From the IMG/VR virus record IMGVR_UViG_3300034073_004749, positions 1-36,469 of that record: a stretch of 36,469 nucleotides of DNA. One strand, given 5' to 3'. This stretch comes from a virus. This document shows, in pieces, positions 8,417 through 14,672 of this stretch. How positions within the stretch are numbered: position 1 is the first letter of the stretch; each line of letters begins with the position of its first letter. The notes under the pieces are model-generated. The model was not told where the DNA came from. It ran no database searches and saw only the letters and a list, made by a program, of their open reading frames with translations. Made by a program: the position numbers and the translations under genes.

Positions 8417-8610
8417 ATATTTACCTTATCCTTTAAAAATAATAATTCAGTAGAATTAAGTTGAACTTCAAGTCCTGCTTTAATATTAATCTTTTTATTA
8501 TTAATAATGGCATTAATATCTTCTAGAGCAAGTACTTTAATCTCTTCAGATTGTAATTCAATTACTTCTGGTTGGGCACTTAATAATTTTTTAGTCTGTA
8601 ACTTTGCCAT
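8410..8610 (-). CDS. Small protein of unknown function next to the capsid gene
   Basis: A 66-residue protein starting MAKLQTKKLL, preceded by TAAGGGAAAAAGAT as ribosome binding site. An upstream in-frame ATG at 8646 is unlikely because it lies upstream of the promoter-like box at 8633-8642. The protein is rich in Ile/Lys/Leu/Glu with no obvious motif. It is the first gene after the capsid terminator and promoter-like box. The position is that of small head-stabilising or connector genes, but no family is recognised. Confidence 0.6.
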   Translation of the reverse strand: MAKLQTKKLLSAQPEVIELQSEEIKVLALEDINAIINNKKINIKAGLEVQLNSTELLFLKDKVNIC

Positions 8611-8632
8611 ATCTTTTTCCCTTATAAAATTA

Positions 8633-8642
8633 TTATTTATAG
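8633..8642 (-). promoter_or_regulatory. T4-late-like promoter box CTATAAATAA
   Basis: Minus-strand CTATAAATAA lies between the capsid terminator and the start of the 66-residue gene, about 23 bases before its ATG. Exactly the same 10-mer occurs at 13603-13612, 13640-13649, 13783-13792 and 17518-17527, always between genes. Resemblance to the T4 late box TATAAATA is seen directly; promoter function is inferred. Confidence 0.55.
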
Positions 8643-8648
8643 ACATTC

Positions 8649-8674
8649 AAAAAAAAGGGGACCAGACGGTCCCC
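8649..8674 (-). terminator. Intrinsic terminator after the capsid gene
   Basis: A 7-bp stem GGGGACC/GGTCCCC with a 4-nt loop, followed on the minus strand by eight T. It lies just after the major capsid stop, so it limits read-through from the capsid transcript into the connector genes, and a new promoter-like box follows at once. Confidence 0.85.
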
Positions 8675-8694
8675 TTCTTCATAGATTAAATCTA

Positions 8695-9624
8695 TTAAGC
8701 TGCGTTTGCACCAACAGAACTTGCGCATTTACCTAACCATACTGCATCTTGGTCGATGATTTTATAATCAAATACACCAAACCAACCGATATTAGCAAAA
8801 CGTGCTAATTTATCAAATGGACCAGTAATAGTTAATGAAGTAGGACGACTTACTGCTTTACCTAGAGCATTTGCACCAAAGAAATAGCAGTTGTATAAGT
8901 CTACAGTACCTGCACCTGCTTGGTCAGCATAAGTTGCTTGATTGTTACGAACAATACGGAAACCAGCAAATCTACCAACTTCGCCATTTACGATATCTGT
9001 AACATTTGAATATTTGTTTACATCAATCCATGAACCAGTTGTAACATCTGCACGTAAGTCAGCAATTACATCATCATGTAGAACAGCAATATAATCACCA
9101 CCAAATTTAGCAACATTTGCACGCGCTAATTTATTATAGAAATAATTGAAGAAAGTTCTATTTGCTACATCAGTTGCTAAAACATCACCTGCTGCTTTAC
9201 CACCAACAATATAACCATTAGAAGAGGCATCAAGTGCTTGAATAGCTAGTTTATCCATAGAACCAGCAGCATTGATACCAACTAATTGAGGAATAGCTAA
9301 ATCAATTTTGCCACCAGATTGTAGACTTGCTAGAGCAGTTTTAGTTACAACATTACCATACTCTTTAGGAGTTAAGATAATATTTGTATCAGTTACTGCA
9401 ACAGAGGCTAAATCTTCAGTTTCAGTTAGAGGGGTAGTTGCTAAACCTAAACGATTGTATTTTGTCAATTGAATAGATTTTGCACCAATATCAGTTTTCA
9501 TTTGGACTAAAGAGTCCATTACATTGTCAGCACCTACTTGGACTAAGAATGATTGTTCATAAGCTAAAACAATAGAATCATCTAAAGTTGCAGTTGTTGA
9601 CATAACAGTTGTAAAATCGGCCAT
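8695..9624 (-). CDS. Major capsid protein
   Basis: A 309-residue protein between scaffold and connector genes. The layout agrees with the P22/N4-gp56-like branch of HK97-fold capsid proteins: an N-terminal arm, KSIQLTKYNRLGLATTPLTE (the 'beta-hairpin' region, residues 50-69), DTNIILTPKEYGNVV, DYIAVLHDDVIADLRAD (about 173-189), then EVGRFAGFRIVRNNQATY and a C-terminal FANIGWFGVFDYKIID. GC and codon use look slightly richer than neighbouring genes, as is usual for a highly expressed protein. It has its own downstream terminator. No maturation protease gene is seen next to it. Confidence 0.9.
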   Translation of the reverse strand: MADFTTVMSTTATLDDSIVLAYEQSFLVQVGADNVMDSLVQMKTDIGAKSIQLTKYNRLGLATTPLTETEDLASVAVTDTNIILTPKEYGNVVTKTALASLQSGGKIDLAIPQLVGINAAGSMDKLAIQALDASSNGYIVGGKAAGDVLATDVANRTFFNYFYNKLARANVAKFGGDYIAVLHDDVIADLRADVTTGSWIDVNKYSNVTDIVNGEVGRFAGFRIVRNNQATYADQAGAGTVDLYNCYFFGANALGKAVSRPTSLTITGPFDKLARFANIGWFGVFDYKIIDQDAVWLGKCASSVGANAA

Positions 9625-9646
9625 AATATTTCCTTCCTTTTAATAA

Positions 9647-10243
9647 TTAAAATTTACCATATTTTTTAAGAACTGCTTCAATTTCTTGAGCAGTCTTTGC
9701 TTTTCTTAAATCAACTTCATAATTTGAAACAGCAACATCTTCATTTGCTTTTTTAACTGATGGAGTTTTCACATCAGCTAATTCAAATAATAAAGGATCA
9801 GTTTTTTGTAGACCTTTAATTAGGTCCTTAACAGAATTAATTTCAACATTCCCATTATCATCAACATTAATTGAAGACTTATCAATTATCTTATTAAGAG
9901 TAGATAATGATTTTACTCCAGTACTTTTTGCAACTTCTTCAATTGCTGTATTTATTTTAGTTTCTAATAATTGTGTTTTCAAAATATTGAACTTGTCAAG
10001 AGTACTTTCATATAATTCTTTAAAGTTACCTTGCTCTTTTAGAAGTTTTTCTTTTTCTTCTTTTTGCTGACGTTCATATTTTCTTAACTGTTTTACTAAT
10101 TCTGATTTTTTATCCAACTCTTCTTGAATTGCTTTCAATTTAGCTGCTGGATCATTTTCTTCTTGCTGAATGGAAGTCTCTACTTCTTCTTCAACTGTTT
10201 GTTCAATTACTTCTTCTTGAATAACTTCATCTAAAGTTGTCAT
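9647..10243 (-). CDS. Scaffolding protein
   Basis: A 198-residue, strongly charged protein between portal and capsid genes. It has a Glu-rich N-terminus (residues 6-30), a long coiled coil at about 33-100 (KLKAIQEELDKKSELVKQLR continues into a Lys/Glu repeat), a segment VAKSTGVKSL typical of DUF4355-like scaffolds, and a C-terminal basic helix ending KYGKF. Scaffolds guide capsid assembly and leave the prohead. The composition and order make this the natural candidate. AAAGGAAAAAA lies 6-8 bases before ATG. Confidence 0.8.
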   Translation of the reverse strand: MTTLDEVIQEEVIEQTVEEEVETSIQQEENDPAAKLKAIQEELDKKSELVKQLRKYERQQKEEKEKLLKEQGNFKELYESTLDKFNILKTQLLETKINTAIEEVAKSTGVKSLSTLNKIIDKSSINVDDNGNVEINSVKDLIKGLQKTDPLLFELADVKTPSVKKANEDVAVSNYEVDLRKAKTAQEIEAVLKKYGKF

Positions 10244-10259
10244 ATTATTTTTTCCTTTT

Positions 10260-11714
10260 CTAAGGTTGATTTATATTACTATTTATATTTAAAAATTTGT
10301 TATTAAAAGAGGCAATTTCTTGCGCTTTACTAATTGCTTCTTCTTTTGTTAAACTTTGTTTTGCCATCAAATAATCTATAATTGAGGCACGACCAGATTT
10401 GATTCTTTCAGACCACATAATTTCATCTGCTGATTCATCAACTGGTAATTCAAATATAGGGAACTCAATATAGGCATCTGAATTAAATGGCAAATATTCA
10501 AAACCATATTGAGTATTAATAACTTGTGATATAATTTTATATAATCTTTTAAACCCAGCAGTAAACATTTTTGCTCTTTGCTGACGTAACTCTCTATTAG
10601 GAAGTTCTTCAACAACTAATTGAAATCCTGAGTTTGCTGAACCAGTTCCTCCAGTTACCATTCTTACTGACCAATCTGCAGCAAATTGATCCATCCAATT
10701 AGTAACAACTTCATCTAAAGGTTTAATATCAATTTGAGGAGATTTATATTCAATAAATGGGGAATCAACTCCATTACTATCTAATTGAATAACTCTTGAA
10801 GGACCACCAATCAATTCACTTCCATCTTTAGGAATATAATGAGGAAGTTTTTCACCAAATAGAGCAGCTACTTCTAACTGTTGATTTCCACTTTCACCAA
10901 AGGCGCAATTAGTAAATAGAGTTGGAAGTTTTGACCAACTAATAGCATATTCAGAATCAGTTAAATGTAGATTATATAACTCATTTAATGAAACTAAATC
11001 CATTCCAGGTTTATTCCATAAACAATTTCTTGGTGTTCTTGTATCATGAAAGAATGCTAGTGGAATAATTCCATAAGGATTGGGAATGCGTTCAGAAATT
11101 GCTACATTACTTACTCCAGTAATTTCACTCTCTTCTTCAATAATATCAATATATTCATCAACTGTAATTATTCTATAAGTCTCAATATCATCCATTTCAC
11201 TTGTTTTATAAATTAATGCCATAATATTTTTTAACATAGAATCCATTACTATGGCGCAATTACCTCTATGAAGTAATTCAAATGCAAGTTCCCTATTAAT
11301 AGTATCCCATTGCACAAGTACTGCTGTTGTTTTTAATAAGCGAGTGGTTGAATCTAAATTATTAAAGAACTCAAGATAATCAGTCTTTTCTAATTCTTGA
11401 AGAAGAGTATTAGTAGCATCTTCATTTACTTGATTACTTCCTCTATCAAATATTTGAATAGTTGGACTTTTATCTTTAAATAATTTACCAGATTTTTCAA
11501 CTACCATTTGGGTAATATTTCTAAATCGTGGGATAATTCCCCTTTCACGCCATTTTTTACGTCCTTTTGCTGGATGACTTAATAACTCTTCCATTGCTTC
11601 ATATTGATCACCATCATAATATTCAAGTGCTTTTTCAGCATTTTCAGCCTCATCTGAATCTATCATCTCCACCCAATCTTGAAGAGTATAACCAAGAATT
11701 TTTTCATTAATCAT
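10260..11714 (-). CDS. Portal protein
   Basis: A 484-residue protein directly after the large terminase. It has the features of SPP1 gp6-type portals: N-terminal AENAEKALEYYDGDQYEAME, ITQMVVEKSGKLFKDKSP (about residues 67-84), a region ending PYGIIPLAFFHD, and a C-terminal helical part with ELPNRELRQQRAKMF and RIKSGRASIIDYLMAK. The dodecameric portal is the DNA entry channel and the docking site for terminase and connector. The length fits the family. Confidence 0.9.
   Translation of the reverse strand: MINEKILGYTLQDWVEMIDSDEAENAEKALEYYDGDQYEAMEELLSHPAKGRKKWRERGIIPRFRNITQMVVEKSGKLFKDKSPTIQIFDRGSNQVNEDATNTLLQELEKTDYLEFFNNLDSTTRLLKTTAVLVQWDTINRELAFELLHRGNCAIVMDSMLKNIMALIYKTSEMDDIETYRIITVDEYIDIIEEESEITGVSNVAISERIPNPYGIIPLAFFHDTRTPRNCLWNKPGMDLVSLNELYNLHLTDSEYAISWSKLPTLFTNCAFGESGNQQLEVAALFGEKLPHYIPKDGSELIGGPSRVIQLDSNGVDSPFIEYKSPQIDIKPLDEVVTNWMDQFAADWSVRMVTGGTGSANSGFQLVVEELPNRELRQQRAKMFTAGFKRLYKIISQVINTQYGFEYLPFNSDAYIEFPIFELPVDESADEIMWSERIKSGRASIIDYLMAKQSLTKEEAISKAQEIASFNNKFLNINSNINQP
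10280..10287 (-). promoter_or_regulatory. TATAAATA box inside the portal 3' end
   Basis: Minus-strand TATAAATA lies about 37 bases before the scaffold ATG, inside the last codons of the portal gene. It matches the 8-bp core of the recurring box but not the flanking C and final A. Given the AT richness this may be chance. Confidence 0.25.
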
Positions 11715-11726
11715 TTGTTTTTCCTT

Positions 11727-12971
11727 TTAAAATAATTGTTTAGCAGTTGATTTTTCTGTGACTGGAAATATAAAATATATTAAATAGCCAAGCGCATCTA
11801 CGCAATGATCAAGTCCTGATGATTTATCTGGAGATTCTGTTTTTTGATCATACCCTTGTTGTTCTAATGATTTAGTTAAACTTCTACATTTATTTGTATT
11901 AACATAAAATCTAATTTCACCTTTTGCATTTTTAAGAGCAGCATTAACTGAGGCAACTCTATTTTTAACAAATGGATTTTTATTATGACACTTAACAGTA
12001 AATCCAGCCTTTTTAAATAGGGCAATATCACTCCATGAAGTAGATGAATGTGAATTATTACCTGATGAATCTGGAAATATAACTATCTGGCGTCCATTAA
12101 ATCTCTCTTGAAGAAGTTGAATAGTATGTTCTGTATTTCTAGCACCTGTTATTTCATCAATTGCATAAATCTTTTCACCTTGAGATATACAAATAATAGA
12201 AGTGTTATTGTTAACGTTAAAATCTTGCCCAACTAATATAATATTGTCAGTATCTAATAACTCTCTATTAGAGTGATGAAGAGTTCTTTCAAAATTATAA
12301 TAAACAGAACCAGAAGTTAAATTAACAAAATATCCATTTAAATATGCTTCTATTTGGGCCCCACTATGGGTTTGTTTCATATTTTCTATATATGATTCAT
12401 CAATAAAAGGATTATCATATGTAGAGGCTCTTATTAAACGTCTATCACTTCCTTCTTTTTCAACAAATAGTTCATAACAAGTATTAAATCCTTCAGGAGT
12501 AGAAACTAAAATACCTTGCATTTGGTCTCCCCTTGTAAGACGAGAAACTAACATATTGAAGGAATTAATTCCAATCTCCTTTTTCATTAAATCTGCTTCA
12601 TCCATTAAAAAATAAGAGGCAGAAATACCTGCTGCTCTTTGATAATTTTCAGATGAAAGTAACCAAATTATTTTTTCTTTTCCACCTAAATATAAAGTAT
12701 ATTTGCCATCTGATTTATTAAGATCATATCTAATATTAAGAGTTAATAAAAGTTCATTCATAGTTGGAATTAATACCCTTCCAACCATACTAAATGTAGG
12801 CTCACATATTATTCCAGGCAAATCATTTGCATTTGCTAATTGAATAGCCTTAAGACATAATGAAAATGTTTTACCACTTCTATACCCACCAATAAGACAT
12901 ATAAATCTTGTTGTTAAATCTTCCATCAATTCATATTGATGTTTTAATATATTAATATTTGGGGTCGTCAT
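11727..12971 (-). CDS. Terminase large subunit
   Basis: A 414-residue packaging ATPase-nuclease. The Walker A motif is GGYRSGKTFS (about residues 28-37), and Walker B is SYFLMDEADLM with the catalytic Glu near residue 125. Motif III is ILVSTPEGFN near 155. The C-terminal RNase H-like nuclease has GQDFN (first Asp, about 248), FPDSSG (about 299) and LDHCVDALGY (about 388-397). It packages DNA into the prohead through the portal. It overlaps the small terminase gene by 20 bases. The subtype that would decide cos or headful packaging cannot be fixed by eye. Confidence 0.95.
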   Translation of the reverse strand: MTTPNINILKHQYELMEDLTTRFICLIGGYRSGKTFSLCLKAIQLANANDLPGIICEPTFSMVGRVLIPTMNELLLTLNIRYDLNKSDGKYTLYLGGKEKIIWLLSSENYQRAAGISASYFLMDEADLMKKEIGINSFNMLVSRLTRGDQMQGILVSTPEGFNTCYELFVEKEGSDRRLIRASTYDNPFIDESYIENMKQTHSGAQIEAYLNGYFVNLTSGSVYYNFERTLHHSNRELLDTDNIILVGQDFNVNNNTSIICISQGEKIYAIDEITGARNTEHTIQLLQERFNGRQIVIFPDSSGNNSHSSTSWSDIALFKKAGFTVKCHNKNPFVKNRVASVNAALKNAKGEIRFYVNTNKCRSLTKSLEQQGYDQKTESPDKSSGLDHCVDALGYLIYFIFPVTEKSTAKQLF

Positions 12972-13296
12972 TTCTTTTAGAACTAATTAATGAAATAGTA
13001 AATCCATTTTCATCACTTGTAGTAATATTCTGCTCAGTCATTTGAGGTTGTGCCTTATGCAGATATTTTGCTAAATTTTTAGCTGCTTCATTCCTCATTT
13101 CATAAGGATTATTTTCATCATGAAGTACCTCAATCCAAAAAGAAACTGGACTTAAAAAAGTTCCATTATTAATCATTTCTACATACTTTTCTTGATTCAA
13201 AATATCTTCTATTAAAATAGACTTAATATTCTTACCACCTTTTGGGCGACCAGAACCTACTGGTTTTCCACCTCTAAAATTATCACCGCGAGGCAT
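12952..13296 (-). CDS. Terminase small subunit (probable)
   Basis: A 114-residue protein starting MPRGDNFRGGKPVGSGRPKG. The basic Gly-Arg-Pro-Lys N-terminus (residues 8-23) is usual in small terminases and related packaging proteins. The rest is helical with acidic patches and a segment NPYEMRNEAAKNLAKYLHKA. It lies immediately before and overlaps the large subunit. It would recognise the packaging start site. ATAGGAGATAAAT precedes ATG. It is the first gene of the late leftward block, about 68 bases after a TATAAATA box. Confidence 0.75.
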   Translation of the reverse strand: MPRGDNFRGGKPVGSGRPKGGKNIKSILIEDILNQEKYVEMINNGTFLSPVSFWIEVLHDENNPYEMRNEAAKNLAKYLHKAQPQMTEQNITTSDENGFTISLISSKRNDDPKY

Positions 13297-13363
13297 ATTT
13301 ATCTCCTATTCGCTAATTAAACACTGTTAAATTATCAGTTTTTCTGTTTTCAAAATAAATATT

Positions 13364-13371
13364 TATTTATA
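13364..13371 (-). promoter_or_regulatory. TATAAATA box before the terminase genes
   Basis: Minus-strand TTATAAATAA lies about 68 bases upstream of the small terminase ATG. It shares the 8-bp core of the recurring intergenic box. It would start the head operon with a leader of about 60 nt. The surrounding sequence is almost pure AT, which weakens the call. Confidence 0.4.
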
Positions 13372-13390
13372 ATAAATTAGGAGAAATAAC

Positions 13391-13507
13391 ATGAGATTTA
13401 AAAGACGTGAAGAAAAAGTTTTTAAAACATTCATTAGAAATGGTAGATTAGTAGAATTAAGAAAAGTTGAAGGACTTAGAAATATAATTATAAGGGAAGA
13501 ATTTTAG
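13391..13507 (+). CDS. Small basic protein, 38 residues
   Basis: An ORF read on the plus strand, opposite to its flanks, starting MRFKRREEKVFKTFIRNGRL and ending IIIREEF. It is preceded by TTAGGAGAAATAAC, an excellent ribosome binding site at the right distance. It is very rich in Arg/Lys with a hydrophobic IIII-like end and no Cys. A TATAAT lies at 13368-13373, so close that the leader would be very short. No family is recognised. Reality rests on the ribosome binding site and on the lack of any other use for this stretch. Confidence 0.5.
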   Translation: MRFKRREEKVFKTFIRNGRLVELRKVEGLRNIIIREEF

Positions 13508-13509
13508 AC

Positions 13510-13547
13510 AAAAAAAAGGACTCTACCATATGCAAGAGTAGAGTCCT
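13510..13547 (-). terminator. Intrinsic terminator with TCTTGCATATG loop (leftward)
   Basis: The minus strand reads AGGACTCTAC, loop TCTTGCATATG, GTAGAGTCCT, then a T-run: a 10-bp stem if the closing A-T pair is counted. It works only in the leftward direction, since there are no T after the hairpin on the plus strand. The 11-nt loop is identical to that of the rightward terminator at 13742-13780. Confidence 0.85.
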
Positions 13548-13600
13548 CCGTCAACTTCCGTGTTAACTATTTTGATAATAACTATAGGAGAAGATTATCA
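13510..13600 (-). ncRNA. Predicted short RNA with anti-Shine-Dalgarno loop (leftward)
   Basis: A predicted RNA of about 90 nt starts 5-7 bases after the CTATAAATAA box at 13613-13603 and ends at the leftward terminator. Its 5' end forms a hairpin, TGATAAT/ATTATCA (13594-13600 with 13573-13579), with the 14-nt loop CTTCTCCTATAGTT. This loop is complementary to the ribosome binding site region AACTATAGGAGAA before the HNH gene (22749-22761), 13 of 13 bases. It matches shorter ATAGGAGA stretches before other genes. No ORF with a start and ribosome binding site is seen inside. The RNA itself is inferred from promoter-like box plus terminator. Confidence 0.55.
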
Positions 13601-13602
13601 TT

Positions 13603-13612
13603 CTTATTTATA
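13603..13612 (-). promoter_or_regulatory. CTATAAATAA box (leftward short RNA)
   Basis: Minus-strand CTATAAATAA (13613-13604 reading leftward), with a plus-strand copy 27 bases away. The pair forms a back-to-back arrangement that would fire in both directions from 13605-13648. The two boxes are also the arms of a 10-bp inverted repeat. Confidence 0.55.
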
Positions 13613-13639
13613 GAAAAATAAAAAGTCACTTTTAAGTCT

Positions 13640-13649
13640 CTATAAATAA
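13640..13649 (+). promoter_or_regulatory. CTATAAATAA box (rightward short RNA)
   Basis: Plus-strand CTATAAATAA, the divergent partner of the box at 13603-13613. A predicted start a few bases downstream leads into a hairpin-forming sequence and then the terminator at 13742-13780. Confidence 0.55.
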
Positions 13650-13652
13650 AGA

Positions 13653-13780
13653 TTGTATGGTACTTCAAAGCTGTACATTCACAATTTTTTTAAACAACAT
13701 TTAATCAAATTGTTTTTGTAAAAATATTTATGACCTTTAAGGGACCTCTGATCTTGCATATGTCAGAGGTCCTTTTTTTT
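13653..13780 (+). ncRNA. Predicted short RNA (rightward partner)
   Basis: A predicted RNA of about 128 nt from the divergent box to the rightward terminator. The 5' end TTGTATGGTAC...GTACATTCACAA can fold (GTAC/GTAC plus TTGT/ACAA with an internal bulge). A weaker AT-rich stem CAATTT/AAATTG follows, then the terminator hairpin with loop TCTTGCATATG. There is no ORF with a ribosome binding site. Function is unknown. The shared terminator loop links it to the leftward RNA. Confidence 0.45.
13742..13780 (+). terminator. Intrinsic terminator with TCTTGCATATG loop (rightward)
   Basis: A 10-bp stem GGACCTCTGA/TCAGAGGTCC with the 11-nt loop TCTTGCATATG and eight T. The stem differs from that of 13510-13547, yet the loop is identical. 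Confidence 0.88.
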
Positions 13781-13782
13781 GC

Positions 13783-13792
13783 CTATAAATAA
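13783..13792 (+). promoter_or_regulatory. CTATAAATAA box (third short RNA)
   Basis: This box starts three bases after the T-run of the preceding terminator, so a new transcript would begin where the previous one ends. Confidence 0.5.
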
Positions 13793-13796
13793 TATT

Positions 13797-13908
13797 GTAA
13801 ATTGATTTGATTGGGTGGGACCATTGTAAACACATTTACAGAGTTTTTATGTTAGTATTTAGAAAATGGGAAGAATAAGACTAATCAACTTATTCTTCCC
13901 ATTTTTGC
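13797..13908 (+). ncRNA. Predicted third short RNA
   Basis: A predicted RNA of about 110 nt between the box at 13783 and the long hairpin at 13863-13905. It contains a small stem TGTAAA/TTTACA with tetraloop CACA (13826-13841). An 8-codon ORF (MLVFRKWEE without a good ribosome binding site, 13849 on) is probably chance. The 3' hairpin is complementary to the end of the leftward operon transcript, because the same hairpin serves both directions. Confidence 0.35.
13863..13905. terminator. Bidirectional terminator, 17-bp stem
   Basis: A perfect 17-bp inverted repeat (13863-13879 with 13889-13905) with a 9-nt loop ACTAATCAA. The ends are AAAA/TTTT, so it can act in both directions. Leftward it closes the operon ending with the FkbM gene; rightward it closes the third short RNA. 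Confidence 0.85.
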
Positions 13909-14610
13909 TTAATAAAGTTTTTTTCTCTTCCATCCCATAGTTAAGACATTTAACCCATGAAATTTTCTTAATGCTCTATCACTTGTTGGCCATTCAGGGG
14001 CTTTTGTAACTTTCCAATGAATTGGGTCCATCCATGCATAGCAAATATCATGCCACCACTTCCAAACTCTATCTGGTTGCATAAAAATATGAAATTCAGC
14101 AACAAATTCTTCTACATGATTAGGAAATGGGCCAGTTAAAATATCAAATTCTGCTCCTTCAATATCCATTTTTATAATTTGAGGTTTATATTTTTCTAAT
14201 AGATATTGTAATTTTATTACATTTACGACTATTTCATTTCTTGTTCCTTGTTTTTTAGGAATAACTGTAGAACCAATAGTAAGATTTCCAGTTTTTGCTT
14301 CAAAAAAAGAAATAGAATTTTGGGTATAATCTTCTGGAACTATAGCAGCTTCAATAATTTCAGAGAATGGACAATTTTTCTTTAATACTTCTAAATTGAT
14401 TGGATGAGGTTCAACAGTAATTATTTGTTTTGCTCCATTATCATATGCTAATTTAGAAAAACTTCCAGCACAACCTCCAATATCTAATACTATCTTATCT
14501 TTAAAATCTATATGAGTATATGCTGCTAATTCTATTTTAGAACTTTTAAAAGTCTCTAATTGATTTGTTTGTGGTTCATGCCACACTCCATACTTGCTAT
14601 CAAATATCAT
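13909..14610 (-). CDS. FkbM-family SAM-dependent methyltransferase
   Basis: A protein of 233 residues if started at ATG 14610 (MIFDSKYGVWHEPQ), or 235 from ATG 14616. The SAM-binding motif I is IVLDIGGCAGSFS (about residues 41-53), the acidic post-motif is VEPHP near 68, and the FkbM core is IKMDIEGAEFDIL (about 144-156). The FkbM family mostly O-methylates hydroxyl groups of sugars and other small groups. The start at 14610 forms an ATGA overlap with the stop of a 21-residue peptide gene, and 14616 has no ribosome binding site, so the later start is preferred. The substrate is unknown. The neighbouring thymidylate-synthase-like gene suggests nucleotides or modified DNA as one possibility; a host surface sugar is another. 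Confidence 0.88.
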   Translation of the reverse strand: MIFDSKYGVWHEPQTNQLETFKSSKIELAAYTHIDFKDKIVLDIGGCAGSFSKLAYDNGAKQIITVEPHPINLEVLKKNCPFSEIIEAAIVPEDYTQNSISFFEAKTGNLTIGSTVIPKKQGTRNEIVVNVIKLQYLLEKYKPQIIKMDIEGAEFDILTGPFPNHVEEFVAEFHIFMQPDRVWKWWHDICYAWMDPIHWKVTKAPEWPTSDRALRKFHGLNVLTMGWKRKKLY

Positions 14611-14672
14611 TGCCATATGAAATAAAGTGTTGCTAAATTTAAAACTAGAATTGTTGACATTAATATTATCAT
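14607..14672 (-). CDS. Hydrophobic 21-residue peptide (coupled)
   Basis: A short ORF beginning MIILMSTILVLNLATLYF and ending IWQ, almost wholly hydrophobic, enough for one membrane helix. Its ATG overlaps the stop of the preceding gene (ATGA at 14672-14669), and its stop overlaps the ATG of the FkbM gene in the same way (14610-14607). A strong ribosome binding site, AAAAGGAGAAAAATT, lies upstream. It may be a membrane peptide or only a device that carries ribosomes to the methyltransferase start. Confidence 0.55.
   Translation of the reverse strand: MIILMSTILVLNLATLYFIWQ

Noticed and set aside
13849-13878. Eight-codon ORF inside the third predicted RNA
   Set aside because: No convincing ribosome binding site, and it runs into the terminator stem.
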